Below are positions 11,827 to 23,020 of a DNA stretch of 64,000 bases, in pieces. The notes under the pieces are model-generated. The model searched no databases. It saw only the letters and a program-made list of their open reading frames with translations, and had not been told where the DNA came from. Source of the DNA: Nectonema munidae (taxonomy: Eukaryota; Nematomorpha; Nectonematoida; Nectonematidae). The position numbers were made by a program, and so were the translations under genes. The stretch is from assembly GCA_030549495.1 (NCBI GenBank), contig JAUIRK010000673.1:1876921-1940920 (forward strand), read 5' to 3'. Positions within the stretch are counted from its first letter, which is position 1. Each line of letters starts with the position of its first letter.

Positions 11827-11882
11827 GCACTTGAGCGGACAAATTTTGCCCAGCACTAATAGGGTTAAAACATAGCGTAGGG

Positions 11883-12302
11883 CGGGGGTCGGCAACCTAC
11901 TGTACAAGTAGCACGCGAAGCAATTTTCAGTGGCACGTAAAAATTCTAAGGTTTACAATTAAAATTTTTCATTTACACATAAAGTAAAATAAATTTTTAA
12001 ACAGTTTTTATAATAGATCTTAAAGGCAATCAAATGTGCTTTTAACTATGCGTAACCATTTTTATTTAGTATTGGGCCGATATTGAAGAGTTGGCTAAAG
12101 TTATCAAAGACTCAAGCACTAATTACTTATATAATTTTTTTTATTGCTAATTAACTTATTGTATATTTATGTAAATATTAAATAAATTATAAAACAATTA
12201 TGTTAATTTTGGTTTGGATAAATATACATATGAGGTTGGCACTCGAGATGATTTGAGAAGTGTTAAGTTGGCACGCCGTTAGCATAAGGTTGCCGACCCT
12301 TG
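11883..12302. mobile_element. Small hAT element nested in the outer hAT
   Basis: The ends are CGGGGGTCGGCAACCTAC and ATAAGGTTGCCGACCCTTG, a clear inverted repeat of the 'GGGTCGGCAACCT' hAT type. Subterminal GTAGCACGCGAAG / TGGCACGCCGTTAGC also pair loosely. The presumed duplication (gcgtaggg / gcttagga) is degraded. It has no coding capacity. Confidence 0.7.
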
Positions 12303-12637
12303 GCTTAGGACATTGTATAGTATAGAATATATGAAACATTTTTGGTTTGTATTTTTTCTCTTAATTGTTGGACATTGATTAAGTTTTTATGAAACATTTC
12401 AATGTGGGGTGCGGGTCAATGTGAAGACAAATGTTCTATGAAGGGGTCGACGGGTAAAAAAGTTTGCCGATCCCTGATATAAACGAATAATCAATTCTTT
12501 GATATGAGAAGACTAGAATCGCGGCGTCTTTTTACCCAAATAAACTCAAAAAATTAAAATAAACTTAAAAAAATTTATAATTTTTAAATACTATATATTT
12601 TATTGAAAAATTATAACTAGAATCGACTTTGTAAATC

Positions 12638-12785
12638 GGGGCATGAGGAAGGTTCGTTAGATACTGGGTTTCGATAAGTCATTGTCTTGGGTTCCACCCC
12701 GCATGAAGCCTATTTTCCTCATATTCGATACAAGCGGTATAATTGTGCTTTCTCGATGAAAACACTCTACTGTACCTTCACCTTA
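12638..12785 (+). mobile_element. tRNA-derived SINE, diverged copy
   Basis: This copy is collinear with the better-preserved copy at 18238-18388: GTTAGATACTGGGTTTCGAT, a box-B-like GGTTCCACCCC at 12690-12700, TTCCTCATATTCGATACAAG, TTTCTCGATGAAAACAC and a CTTCACCTT tail. An internal RNA polymerase III promoter is implied by the tRNA-like head. The flanking DNA up to about 13170 shows nothing else. Confidence 0.7.
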
Positions 12786-13169
12786 AACTTTGTAAAAAAA
12801 ATTTATAGTAGTCTGGAAAGTTGTTTCCCTTGTTGTCTTGCCATATTTAATTTTTTACTTTTTACTTGAAAAATATAGAAATCAACATTTTTTTGCCATA
12901 TTTGTTTAAACCCTTTACTTTATTTTAATTATTTTGAATGTTTTAATAAATTAAAAAAATATAATCTCGTGAAAACCATATATTACTCGTCTGGCAAGAC
13001 AACATGGAAGACAACTATATATCTTTTTTTACAAAACCGATTATATTGAATTGGTAAGGATGTCAAAGCACTTTCCAAAATCAATTGATATGCTTGCAAA
13101 CTGCTTGTTAAAGATTAGTTGAAGATCGTTCGAGAGCATTGTTGAAAGCCTTCTACTCAAAATAATCTC

Positions 13170-16100
13170 CAACTCTTAGTTGAAACCCTTCTATGTCAAT
13201 ACAAATGAAAACCTGGCAGATTCTCCCTCCAGAATTGCGCAGACCTCACCATACAACCCGCTATAAAGCCGACAACTCACCCGCAATTCCTCATTCTTTC
13301 TATTTTACTCTCACTTGACTCTCTACTACTCAACCACCTCTACCACGTTCAGCCACTATCGATTTACTCTCAGCAGCTACTCCCTACGATGTCAGAAGAT
13401 GCTCCACCTTCTTCCATGAACCTCTGTGCGGAGCAGTGGGCCGAGTTCATTGGTCACTTGAGCAGACGGCAATTATGGCCGCCGTAACTGGATCCATAGA
13501 CTCCTTGGAGGCTAATGTCTATAAGTTAGAGTTATCAGAAAAGAAAAAGAATACCCCTCCTATAGTGGTATCTTCCATTGAACCTCCTGTTTCAGTACCT
13601 CCTACTCCATCGTATTCGGGTGGTACACACCCTACAACAATCCCCTTGGATATCAAGCAGGAACTATTTGGCATGCCAGCCTTATCTAGATATACTCCTG
13701 CAATTTTATCCCATAAAAGAATTACTGCGTTCGCTACGGCAACTTAATTACTTCGATCCTCCTGATCTCGCAGAGATAAACTCCTTGGCAACTACGGCCT
13801 GCCTGGCTACCTAGTGCAACTGGGAACAAGCAATGCACCAAATGCAAGTAGGCTCAATGATGAATCTGGCCATTCCTACTACTGATGCTCCAATTCATTA
13901 TCCGTCGTTTCGGCAAAGAAGAGCCGTCCAAGGCTCCCAAAGGACGATCCCGAAGGCAGGCACGCGCCCGCAAAAGTAAGAAATTTTTCAAAGTCCTGGC
14001 AGACATTTCAAATGTTTACCAAGCCAGGGATCGGGACATCCCGTTCCCTGATAGTGCCATTCAGGCAGCCATCAAGGACTTGGAAGAGTTTAGCTCTCCT
14101 CCGCTACTTGATACAAACAATCATCCTACTCCAAATCTTGAAGGATCCTTTCCAATGTTCCCTACAAAGGATTCTCCAGCGAACGCTGAGCCTAGCTGCT
14201 CGCTGCTGTACAAAGACGGAGCCTCATCGGTATCAGTTGCATCTCCTGGAATCTTGGACTCAGTCCCTGTAATTATGTTACCTTCAACATCACCTGTACT
14301 ACCGGACATAGGTCCATAGGACATAGAAGTGTCCACATAGGTCCATCTCCTCCGGAATTCTTACAAGAAATCATTGACAAGGTAGCTGAAAACATCGAAT
14401 GCTTTCCTTTCTACGATGATACAGATCTTGATTCTCCTGCTATGGAAACAATAACGATTCAAGACGACGCTCTGACAGAGATCCTCAATGATGTGTTTGG
14501 GGGAAAAATACAAATAATCCTAGAGGATCCCCCTGAAGAGCCAGAAAGTGAGTCAGACTCACCTCGAATTCTGTCTGAAAACTTCATATGCCTGGACTCC
14601 TACAGTCACTTTATGCAAATACTGAAAGAGCTCTCAGATATCCCAATCTTCGGACAAAAGATATTATTGGACCTGCAATACCTATTGCACAAGGACGCCT
14701 TAACAGACCAAACCTGGCGAAACATCTTCGATAAGGTATTATCTCGGGATGACGCCTCTATAGACGATCATTTACCAATAGAGGATGATGAAGGGTTTGT
14801 CTCTGACGATGACAGCACCACAATCAGAGATTACCCCACAAGCTCGCCCAGAGACATGTTTAACTTCTGGCCTGAAAGATAGCATCACCTGTTCGAAATT
14901 CAAGAGTTAAACAAGTCTACATTCATAGGAGGAGCGTCTCGGTGGACAGCCCTGAAGGACCTCCGCAACAAAAAAGCCTTAAAGATACTCAACTATGGAT
15001 ACAAACCTCTAATCAGGCAAAGTAAGAAATTCTCTGCATACAACCGGTTCGGAGAGCCGTCCATGAAGCAAAGAAAATTTAAAGAACGAAATATCGTCCT
15101 ACAACTCCTTCACTTTGGTGTTATCAAGAAATGCAAGAAACCCAGGATCACCTCGCCAACCTTCGTCATACCTAAGGCCAATGACAAGGTGAGGTTCATA
15201 CAGAATTTTGCTTTCCCCAAGGAGCTGTTGAAGAAAGAACCCATCAAGTTAGATGGGGTGACCTCACTCGTATCAACTCCTCTAAACTACGAATATGCCT
15301 GTAGATTAGACTTGCAAAACGCCTTTTATGGCATTGCATTACATCCTGCATACCGCAACCTCTTCGGATTCAAGGTAAACCAAGCATTCTAGAACTTTGC
15401 AAGATCCCATGGGTGCAAATTTTGCCCCTGGGGTCTTGCAATTCGTACTCTCTTGCCTCATAAAAACGTTTAAAGAGCGGCTGGATCAGAACATTACTTC
15501 CAAGGTAAACTTTTTTTCGGCAAAGGCCACAAAGGACTTCATTCTCTTATTAGAAAATGAATGTAAGGTAAAACTAAACATGGAAAAGTCCATTATTACG
15601 CCAACCCAAAGAATTTCATATCTTGGAGTCATTCTAAACCTCAAGGATCAAGTCATTCTCCTAGAGAAAGAAACACAAGTAAAATGTTACAAGGCTATCG
15701 CATTTCTCATCTCTTCAACAGGGCTTCTCCCTACCAGGACACGACTATCCGCACTTAGATACTTGAATTACTACTTGAGAACAACGAGGAACCTCTTCAG
15801 GTACAAAACACGAGCTACGCTCCGGACTCCATCAACGATGCGGAACTCTGGACAACATTGTGGCTCGAAGTACACCAACCATGCAAGTTCACGCAACCAC
15901 CATCGCTATCGCAACGAATTTACGTGGACGCCACTGAATCCTGCATTGGAATCGAAACCAAGAACGCAAACTTCGCCCTAACATTCAAATCCTCCAAACG
16001 CATTGAACTGATGGAACTCCTAGCAATCCTCATAGCATCTCACTATATGAACCCACAAACAAAGATACTTTCGGATAGCTTGGTGGCCTTAGGAGCATGG

Positions 16101-16190
16101 AGATCTGGAGGCAGCCCCAGCCCCAACCGGGATCAATTCATCAAGCACTTTCACAACAAGCACAGGGACTCATTCCCTGTGTTATTGTAG
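13170..16190 (+). mobile_element. DIRS-like retroelement fossil with RT and RNase H, broken
   Basis: This block is clearly richer in G/C than its surroundings, and its codon use differs from the host genes. Parts in order are: a gag-like leader (about 13.4-14.9 kb) with proline/serine-rich, basic and acidic segments; a reverse transcriptase (about 15.0-15.8 kb) with ITSPTFVIPKANDKVRFIQN, CRLDLQNAFYGIALHP and YLGVIL; and an RNase H (about 15.85-16.19 kb) with YVDATES, IELMELLAIL and LSDSLVALGAW. The compact RT/RNase H arrangement and the 'MELLA...LSDS' core resemble DIRS-order elements. A pararetrovirus-like origin is the alternative. I see no tyrosine recombinase, integrase, envelope or terminal repeats. 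The reading frame is broken in about half a dozen places, so it is a dead copy of moderate age. Confidence 0.6.
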
Positions 16191-17338
16191 ATTATATTTA
16201 TAAATAAAAATTTATAATATTTAAAAATTAAAATTATTTTTTAGGTTATTATTTATAATATAGGGACGTTAAGATAAAAAGTACAAATCACAATTAAAAG
16301 TAATAGAAAACAAAAATATATACTCATCGAAAAGAAATATGATTAACATCTTATCAAAATAAAGTTAAAATCAAAATAATTAAAATTAGTTGTAAATAGA
16401 GAATATAGATTTTTCATAAGAAGAAGAAGGAGAAGAAGAAGAATTTATAGTCAAAAGGCCATTTCAAGCCGCTTGTATGAGTATAGAGTATCCTAATAGA
16501 ATTGATTATTCAGAACTTGATTGAAAAGTTATCAATATTTGTAAAAAATGTATTCAAAAATAGTGTATTTATTAATCATAAAATAAATATTACATCATAG
16601 AAAAGAATGGTGATTCTATAAAAAGAAGGAAAAAACATCACAAAGATGGAACGATTATACAAATGCTACGAATCATATTTGAAGACAGGGCTTGGTAAAT
16701 ATTTATGTATAATTATGGAGAAAATTATTCAGAATACAAAATATGAGAGTATATACATATACTATAAATAGGAGTTAGTGTAACTAGGTTGAACATAAGA
16801 AACAATCCTCAATATTACAATTCATTTTATATTTACTTAAAATGTATTCTTTTATTTTATATTTAAAATTATAAAACCAAGTACAAATGAGTTCTGAGTT
16901 ATATAAAATTAATTCCAAAAGCATATTACTCTATACTTTAAATAACTTTTAGAAGTTTAAAGCCTAAAATAAGAAACTACAAATTTAGTTGGAAACCGCA
17001 GTGAGTGGTACGAAGTTTGATATATTGAGAAAATCCAATCATTCAAAAATATAATAATTATAATAAGCTATAAGAATAAATAAATAGAAAAGTGGTATTG
17101 CTAAAGAATTTAAAAACCTTCAAAGTTATGAGGTGCAAAGAACCTAGTGCAAAGTTATTACCTGATGGGAAAATGCATACGAATTAAAAATCATATAAGG
17201 AAAATTATTGTCAATTAAATTATGAGTAAATACTGATAATTTAATTAAATATATATATAATTAATTAAATATATTTTTAAATTATAATCTTTTTTAAAAT
17301 TTATTGCCACATTTATTGTGTTTCATTTCAATTGAAAG
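16191..17338. other. AT-rich non-coding stretch upstream of the zinc-knuckle exons
   Basis: Very AT-rich DNA with an (AAG)n microsatellite at about 16423-16441. If transcription of the downstream exons starts nearby, the promoter and 5' UTR would lie in this stretch, but no TATA box or initiator can be singled out in such AT-rich DNA. Confidence 0.4.
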
Positions 17339-17755
17339 ATGTCTTCCCGTGGAGGTAAAATAATGGCATTTTTTACTTTGCTATTTTAACGTTGGTATTT
17401 TACCTATACATTTGCTTTTATTTTCTTTTTTTTTAAATACATTTAGAATGCTATACTTGCGGCAAATTAGGACATATTTCAAGAGATTGTCCAAGAAAAG
17501 CTGGTAAATTTGCCATATTTTTTTGATTTTAACATACCTTTTATTTTATTAGCATGCTATTCATGTGGGAGATTTGGTCATATTGCTAGAGACTGTTCAA
17601 ATGGTCGAAGAGGTATGTATTTCAACTTATATCTACAAAAAAATAATTTTTTTTTTTATAGGGAGACGTGATAGATCCCGTAGTAGATCAAGAAGTAGAA
17701 GTAAAGATCGACGTAGATATTCTAGAAGTCCTTCTTCATCTCCATCTGATTCAAA
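17339..17755 (+). CDS. Two CCHC zinc knuckles plus RS domain; possible amino terminus of U2AF65
   Basis: Four exons: 17339-17354, 17447-17503, 17553-17612 and 17662-17755, all with GT..AG borders and consistent phase. They start at MSSRG. Residues 7-20 and 26-39 are two CCHC knuckles (CYTCGKLGHISRDC and CYSCGRFGHIARDC), one per exon. Residues 45-76 form an arginine/serine domain (DRSRSRSRSRSKDRRR, YSRSPSSSPSD). CCHC knuckles bind single-stranded RNA, and RS domains contact pre-mRNA and other splicing factors. The last exon ends in phase 2 at AA|GTATTT. Joined to the acceptor at 23671-23672 it continues in frame as ...[23 protein letters not shown] into U2AF65, 5.9 kb downstream, giving a 451-residue protein. 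Alternatively this is a separate small zinc-knuckle/RS gene: read-through of the donor gives a stop at 17793-17795. The exons themselves are secure; the join is inference. Confidence 0.75.
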
Positions 17756-17969
17756 GTATTTTTTTATAGAAACAGTTTTTAAATTTAAATTCTAAAATTA
17801 CAAGTAATAATCATTTTCATCTTTATATTCTATTTTTTCTTAATTACGTGAAAATTGTTTTTCTAACAATTTTTTTTGTCTATCTATATCAGATTCAAAC
17901 TGTTTTTGAATTTTTTATATTTTCTAATCATAATCGTATATTAACTAATTATCTACGTATGTTAGCATA

Positions 17970-17975
17970 AATAAA
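17970..17975 (+). terminator. Candidate AATAAA polyadenylation signal for a short transcript
   Basis: AATAAA lies 175 bases after the read-through stop of the zinc-knuckle/RS exons. It could end a short, intron-retained or independent transcript. In DNA this AT-rich such hexamers are common, so support is weak. Confidence 0.25.
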
Positions 17976-18237
17976 ATAATTTTTTTATAATTAAGTTGAA
18001 TTTTTGGCTGTATTATGTTTTATTTTTTAAAACTTGATTTGAAAAATCCAAAAATAACTTTCAGAATGAAAAATATAAATAAAATGATTTTTAAAGTGGA
18101 TAATTATTTACAATAAAAAGAACATTATTTTTGTGGTTAGAATAATCATTCTATCAAATAATATAATATATAATTTAATCAATAATATATTTTATAAGAT
18201 ATTATTAATCTTTTTTACCAACCTTAATTCTTAGTTT

Positions 18238-18388
18238 AGGGCGTGAGTAGGGTTGGTTAGATGCTGGATTCGATAACTCAAGGTCTTGGGTTCGATCCCG
18301 CATCAAGCCTGCTTTCCTCATAGTTTGATACAAGCGGCGCAATTGTGCCTTCTCGATGAAAACACCCGAGGTTACCTTTACCTTTATA
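18238..18388 (+). mobile_element. tRNA-derived SINE, best copy
   Basis: The tRNA-like head has a box-A-like region (GGTTGGTTAGATGCTGG) and a perfect box B, GGTTCGATCCC, at 18289-18299. A non-tRNA body follows (TTCCTCATAGTTTGATACAA, GCGGCGCAATTGTGCCTTCT, CGATGAAAACACCCGAGG) and ends in a TTACCTTTACCTTTAT tail. Related copies lie at 12638-12785 (+), 25240-25330 (-) and 34383-34440 (-). It lies within the presumed long intron between the RS exon and the U2AF65 body. Confidence 0.8.
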
Positions 18389-21300
18389 GTTGTAGTTAAA
18401 AAACAATATAAAAGAAAATGTAATTCAGTTTGTATTAAGTAAAAGCAATCCCAAATATAGGTTTTGAATAAGGCTCTCTTTTTCTTTTATATAACGTCAA
18501 CTCCCATAATTGTTTGGCCGTTCAACGATTTTCACTCTCCCATCTTCTATCTATCACAGATGTAAGGTACAAATGCCGTCTACATGCCTTTGTTTTGACG
18601 CGCGCTTAATTTCCAAATTTGACAAAATGTTTCATTAGGAGGGTTAGTGCTTTTATACGATCATTTTTCAATTTATTTTTTTATGATTTCATTTTTATTT
18701 AAAAAAAATCTGAGAGTTCATTCAGTATTCATTCAACAGCATGTAACTATCAGAGATTTAAAATTAAATTTATAAAAGATTCCTATTGTCAAACAATTAA
18801 CCAAAGCTGATTTTGCGTAGAAAACCCTACACTTTGCAATGTTCTTCTTACCCGATTTAGGCCTAAATTTAAACTGACATCTTTGTTAAATATTTCTCAT
18901 AGATTATTATGATTTATGCTTTGTTTTGGGAAAACATTTGTCATCTCAAAAATTATCTACTCTATGCTTAATGATTGTTAATATGATGTGGAAGAACAAA
19001 CTCTTATGAGTTAAATCGGATGGAAAAAACACCTCTCATATTGTGTGATCTATTAATAAAAAGAATTTATAGTCAAAAATATCTTTAATAAATTAAAAAA
19101 TAAAGTTATTCCTTTTTTTAATTAAATTTCCAGATCCAAAAAAATTGAAAAGTTTCTATTTTTGAAAATATATCATTTCAAAAAGACATTATAACCATGA
19201 TTACAAAATCCCTAAGGAAATCTTATGTCAACCTTTATAACACTCTAACATCCCGAATAATATAACCCTTCGAGATCGTTTTAAAACAATTTTTGAGATC
19301 ATTTTTTAGTCCAATTTAGGTTTTTAAATTTCTTAAATTTTTAAGGTAAAGTTGACTAAAGGTTAAATATGTAAAAAAAATAACGTAATTAATTATATTA
19401 GAAATTTGGGTCATTTTTTAGTCAATACTTCGTTATAATACCACTATAACATTTATTATTGCTCCTTTGTCTTCCCATTTTATTTATATTAAATCAAACA
19501 CTAAAAAACTTTTTTGTGAAAATGTAACATAATAATGTTGTTGCCCATTTAACATACATCAAATGAATTACAGAGCAAAATATGTTTTGCGTGCAAACTA
19601 TAATAATTTTGCAAGGTTTCCCTATCCAACCTTTTTGGTATTTGCACATTTTCAACAATTGTATTCAAAATTTCAAAGTTTGGTGGATTAAAATTTAACA
19701 AATTTATCTTAAATTGCATCAAAATTCTGTTCAATGTAAAACATACAATCAAAAACTACATAGATCCTCACTTTCTACGTAATACATAACAAATCTGATA
19801 GAAAACAAATTTCCACTAAAAACCTTCAAGGAATTGAAAAAAGAAGATATTTTGAAAATGACATTCCCTCATATTCGGCGTCGATATACAGCAAACTACA
19901 CAGAAGAATCAGATGATAAAGCACATCAACTCATTTAAGATCTAAAATCCAACTTCTAGAATCAAAATATTCCAAAATTTTATTCCTTGTTTTAATAAAA
20001 ATGAAACGTTGTAAAATTGTTATGCAATTAAATTTTGGTTGCGGTTTTCTCCTCTCATTATTGAAACCGTTGGGAAAGACACTGAATAAAAGTATACATT
20101 CTTCATAAAGGTCTTTTTGCTCTAAAGAGATACATTATCTTGCAAGAATTAATTGAGATGGCTTTAATTCGTATCTTTCAATAACGACCTATTTCAAGAA
20201 CATGCTAAACTTAGTGTGTATAATTTATTATATACCCATTTATTGATATTCTGATATAGTAAAAACTCCATATTGAACACCGCGTGTCAGTATTTCTTAA
20301 CCCTATGGAATTGACCGCGCAATTGTTAACTTCGTATTAAAAAGATTTCCAAATTATTTTATTTTGATAAGCGGAATTTGTTTTAATCCAAAATGTGCAA
20401 TATACATAAATTTAAAAACCGAAACAGCAAATTGTAATATGGGGTGCCATTTTGATTTGGACAAATTTTTGGTCCGTTAGGCTTCACTAACTAGAAGTGT
20501 TTACTATTTTGAAAAATGCTCTCTCTTCGATCAGATGTAGAGAGACGCCCTATGAAAAAAATTTGTTCCATCTTTAATAAAGATCTATAAGAAATTTTGC
20601 CAATATAGTTCAGTATAATTTGAAGACTAATGTTTTAGATATCAACTTAAATTCATGGCATTTAGTAATACCTATTTAAAATCTATCATCATTATGTTAT
20701 GAAAATATCTCAGAGTGACATGAAGACATTGAATCAAGTAGTTATGAAGTTTATTCAATCATTCAGTTCCGGATCCAAAAATCTTTTTTGAAGAAACATT
20801 TGGAGAATATGAGTTTCTGGAAATGAAACTTCTGAGTTTCGAGACCGCACTGGTACATTGAATTCATAAAAAGATAAAGATAATCAAAGCTAACCTTTGA
20901 CGCTACTTGGCTGATACTCACGCACAACAATTAGACGTCAGTTCAAACCTCATAGTTTGTACACACAAAGTGGAACTGATGAGACTTCGATAACCGAAAC
21001 CAGTGTTTCACACAATGTACAGTAGGCATATAACTTTTTCAACTTTGAAACCCTGTGTAATTTTTTGATGAATGATATTGAAATAAACCGAAAACAATTA
21101 ATTTTACCTGGATTAACCTATAAAACCTCGCGCGCCTCGATCAAAGTTTAATATATATATATACATTGAATAAGACTATTAACTACTATATAGTTTTTAA
21201 GTGTTTGATAGATAATTTTGATTCGAATTAAATTTCGAAAATTATTCAGAAAGTTTATTTTTCAAAAAAAATAATAATATCACATTCCAGAAATATATCA

Positions 21301-21429
21301 CATTAAAATGATATAATGGTAAAAAAAAGTTTACCATTACAAATGATTGGTGACAACAAACTTGCAGCTCAAATACTTCTTTGTGCGGCTATTTTGAACT
21401 ATTTCTTGTATTTTTTTAAATCCCCTCTC
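18389..21429. other. Presumed intronic DNA without recognisable features
   Basis: About 3 kb of AT-rich sequence. I looked for an alternative U2AF65 amino-terminal exon (an MSDFDEFERQL-like start or arginine/serine codon runs) and found none. Short open frames here have no motifs. Confidence 0.4.
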
Positions 21430-21469
21430 AGCAAGTATATTCGTTCTTGAAGTCTTTATTTAAAAATGC

Positions 21470-23020
21470 TCATAATAAGGCTTTAGGACAATTCTGTGAT
21501 TTAATTGCATTAAAGAAACAATTATATGAATTTTCATCATAATGCTGATTACGAAACAAACACTTCGACCACTCTTTTGTAATAAAATGGCAAATCCTTT
21601 CTAATCGACTTCTCCACTTTGGTAAAAGAAAGTGAGCTAACAAGGCATATGAAGCCCGTGAATTCCATCTGGTGTTATGCAGAGCAGTAAGCATTTTTGG
21701 CCTTTTGGATGTCTCTTTATAAATATCGAAAGCATGACAAAGCTGAACAAAAACTTAAAGTCGTCTCTCAATCCTGGATTTTCCTGCAATGATACTTCTG
21801 ACTCATAATTGTATTCATTTTTCTCATAATTATTGCCGATTTCTTCTTTACTTTCTTTTTTGCTGCTGTTGTATCTGAAATAATCATTTTTATACTTTCC
21901 CAAGCGTTGTATTCATCCATTAAGGCTCTAATTTCATCAAATATGTCTTTAGAAGAACCACTTTTACAACAAAGAATTCCTAAGTTTATAATACGATGTT
22001 CGTTTTGGAGACAAACAACTTGATACTCTTTCTTCAAAATCATTTTCTCATCAAAATGAAGACAGAAAAAGTCTTTTTGTAAAATTGATTTGATCTTAAC
22101 CCTTTTTTGTTCTGCTTCTTTAATGTTGTGTTTCCAAACGCCAACCTGTGTGGGTGATGGAAGTTCTTTACCATCTTCTGAAAGTGACTTACAGTGATGT
22201 TTCTAATAGCGTAAGAGCGCGAATACGCCTAGGTTGGAAAAAGTTCAAGGAATTTTCCGACTTACTGTGTGGAAATTTTTTATCTGGCGAATTAAAAGCA
22301 AGGCTGTATAAAGTTTGTGTTAGAAGTACGATTTGTTACGGTTCTGAATGCTGGGTGATGAAGAAGGCTGACACAAGAAGGCTACAAACAATTGAGATGA
22401 GAATGATTAGGATGATGTGCATAAAGACGCTGAAAGATAGGATTGCCAACGATGTGTTGAGAAAGAAAATGGGAATTGAGGATATAGAAGTGCATTTAGA
22501 AGAGAATAGAATACGTTGGTTTGGTTATGTCGAAAGGATGTCCGAAGGGAACGTTGTAATGAAGATAAAAGATGAATTGATTGATGGAAAGATGAAGACC
22601 AAAGAAAGCATGGAATGAAGTGATTCACCACATGATGATGAAAGTTCCTTATCTTCAGAAGACCACCAAATTCCATCTGCTTTAGTTAAAATCCATCTGC
22701 CTTTTTCTATACTTTTCATAAAGATCAACAATATGTTTGATTTTGGAAATGATTTGCTGACGTGACACGATAGAAAAGTTTAGAAATTTCCATTAATGGC
22801 TCAATTCTTCAGCAATTCTCTTTACTCTTGCTTGGCTGGTCTTTTCAAATTGATATAATCCAAGATACCCACTATTTGATTTTTTGTTAACATTTTGCAT
22901 AAAAGTGACAAACTGCTTGTGACTAATGGTAAACTTGGTCTTCCCTTCACACAGTTTGTCTTTGGTAAGTTTTTGATTTGAACATCTTTTTTTTGACTCA
23001 TTTTTAAAAATAAAGCTGAA
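21470..23020 (-). pseudogene. hAT-like transposase gene, broken and split by a LINE
   Basis: Read on the minus strand from about 23020 downward: MSQKKDVQIKNLPKTNC; KGRWILTKADGIWWSSED; then, after the LINE insertion, KELPSPTQVGVWKHNIKEAE; DFFCLHFDEKMILKKEYQVV; LGILCCKSGSSKDIFDEIRA; ESIKMIISDTTA; and LTALHNTRWNSRASYALLAH. The 'FDEK......ISDTT' spacing and the late 'TRWNSR' motif look like a hAT-superfamily transposase core. The frame is broken several times (stops near 22800, shifts near 21840 and 21690), so it is dead. Terminal repeats were not found. Confidence 0.55.
22184..22641 (+). mobile_element. 5'-truncated RTE-like LINE inserted in the hAT transposase
   Basis: The plus frame reads RIRLGWKKFKEFSDLLCG, TICYGSECWVMKKADTRRLQ, DRIANDVLRKKMGIEDI and RIRWFGYVERMSEGNV. 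This is the classic C-terminal domain of RTE/BovB-like LINE polymerases ('GSECW..KKAD.R.L...E.....RW.GHV.R'). One frameshift near 22590 separates it from the final RPKKAWNEVIHH. The copy ends in ATGATGATG, a short 3' microsatellite tail typical of the clade. Flanking AAGTTCTTTACCATCTTCTGA (imperfect) and AAGTTCCTTATCTTCAGAA look like a target-site duplication of about 19-22 bp. Confidence 0.75.

Larger units (their letters stand above)
7911..11868. mobile_element. Non-autonomous piggyBac-like element carrying satellite arrays
   Basis: The ends read TTAACCCTATTAGTGCTGGG and CCCAGCACTAATAGGGTTAA, a perfect inverted repeat bounded by TTAA. Subterminally each end has a G-run / C-run palindrome around CGTAAA..TTTACG. 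The body of nearly 4 kb contains two unrelated tandem arrays (about 7990-9460 and 10430-11745) separated by about 1 kb of unremarkable AT-rich DNA (9461-10429). There is no transposase. This is a large non-autonomous element that has captured or amplified satellite-like repeats. Confidence 0.8.
7776..12476. mobile_element. Outer hAT shell of a nested cluster
   Basis: The left end is CAGTGGTCGGCAAAGTCG and the right end is AGTTTGCCGATCCCTG. Flanking 8-mers gtataaac (7768-7775) and atataaac (12477-12484) match at seven of eight positions, as expected for a hAT target duplication. Only about 135 bp of the left arm and 175 bp of the right arm are original. The rest is a TTAA element (7911-11868) and a second small hAT (11883-12302) that landed inside. 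It encodes no transposase. Confidence 0.75.

Noticed and set aside
22407-22731. Minus-strand open frames overlapping the LINE
   Set aside because: They are mostly antisense shadows of the LINE; only the outer part (KGRWILTKADGIWWSSED) belongs to the interrupted hAT gene.
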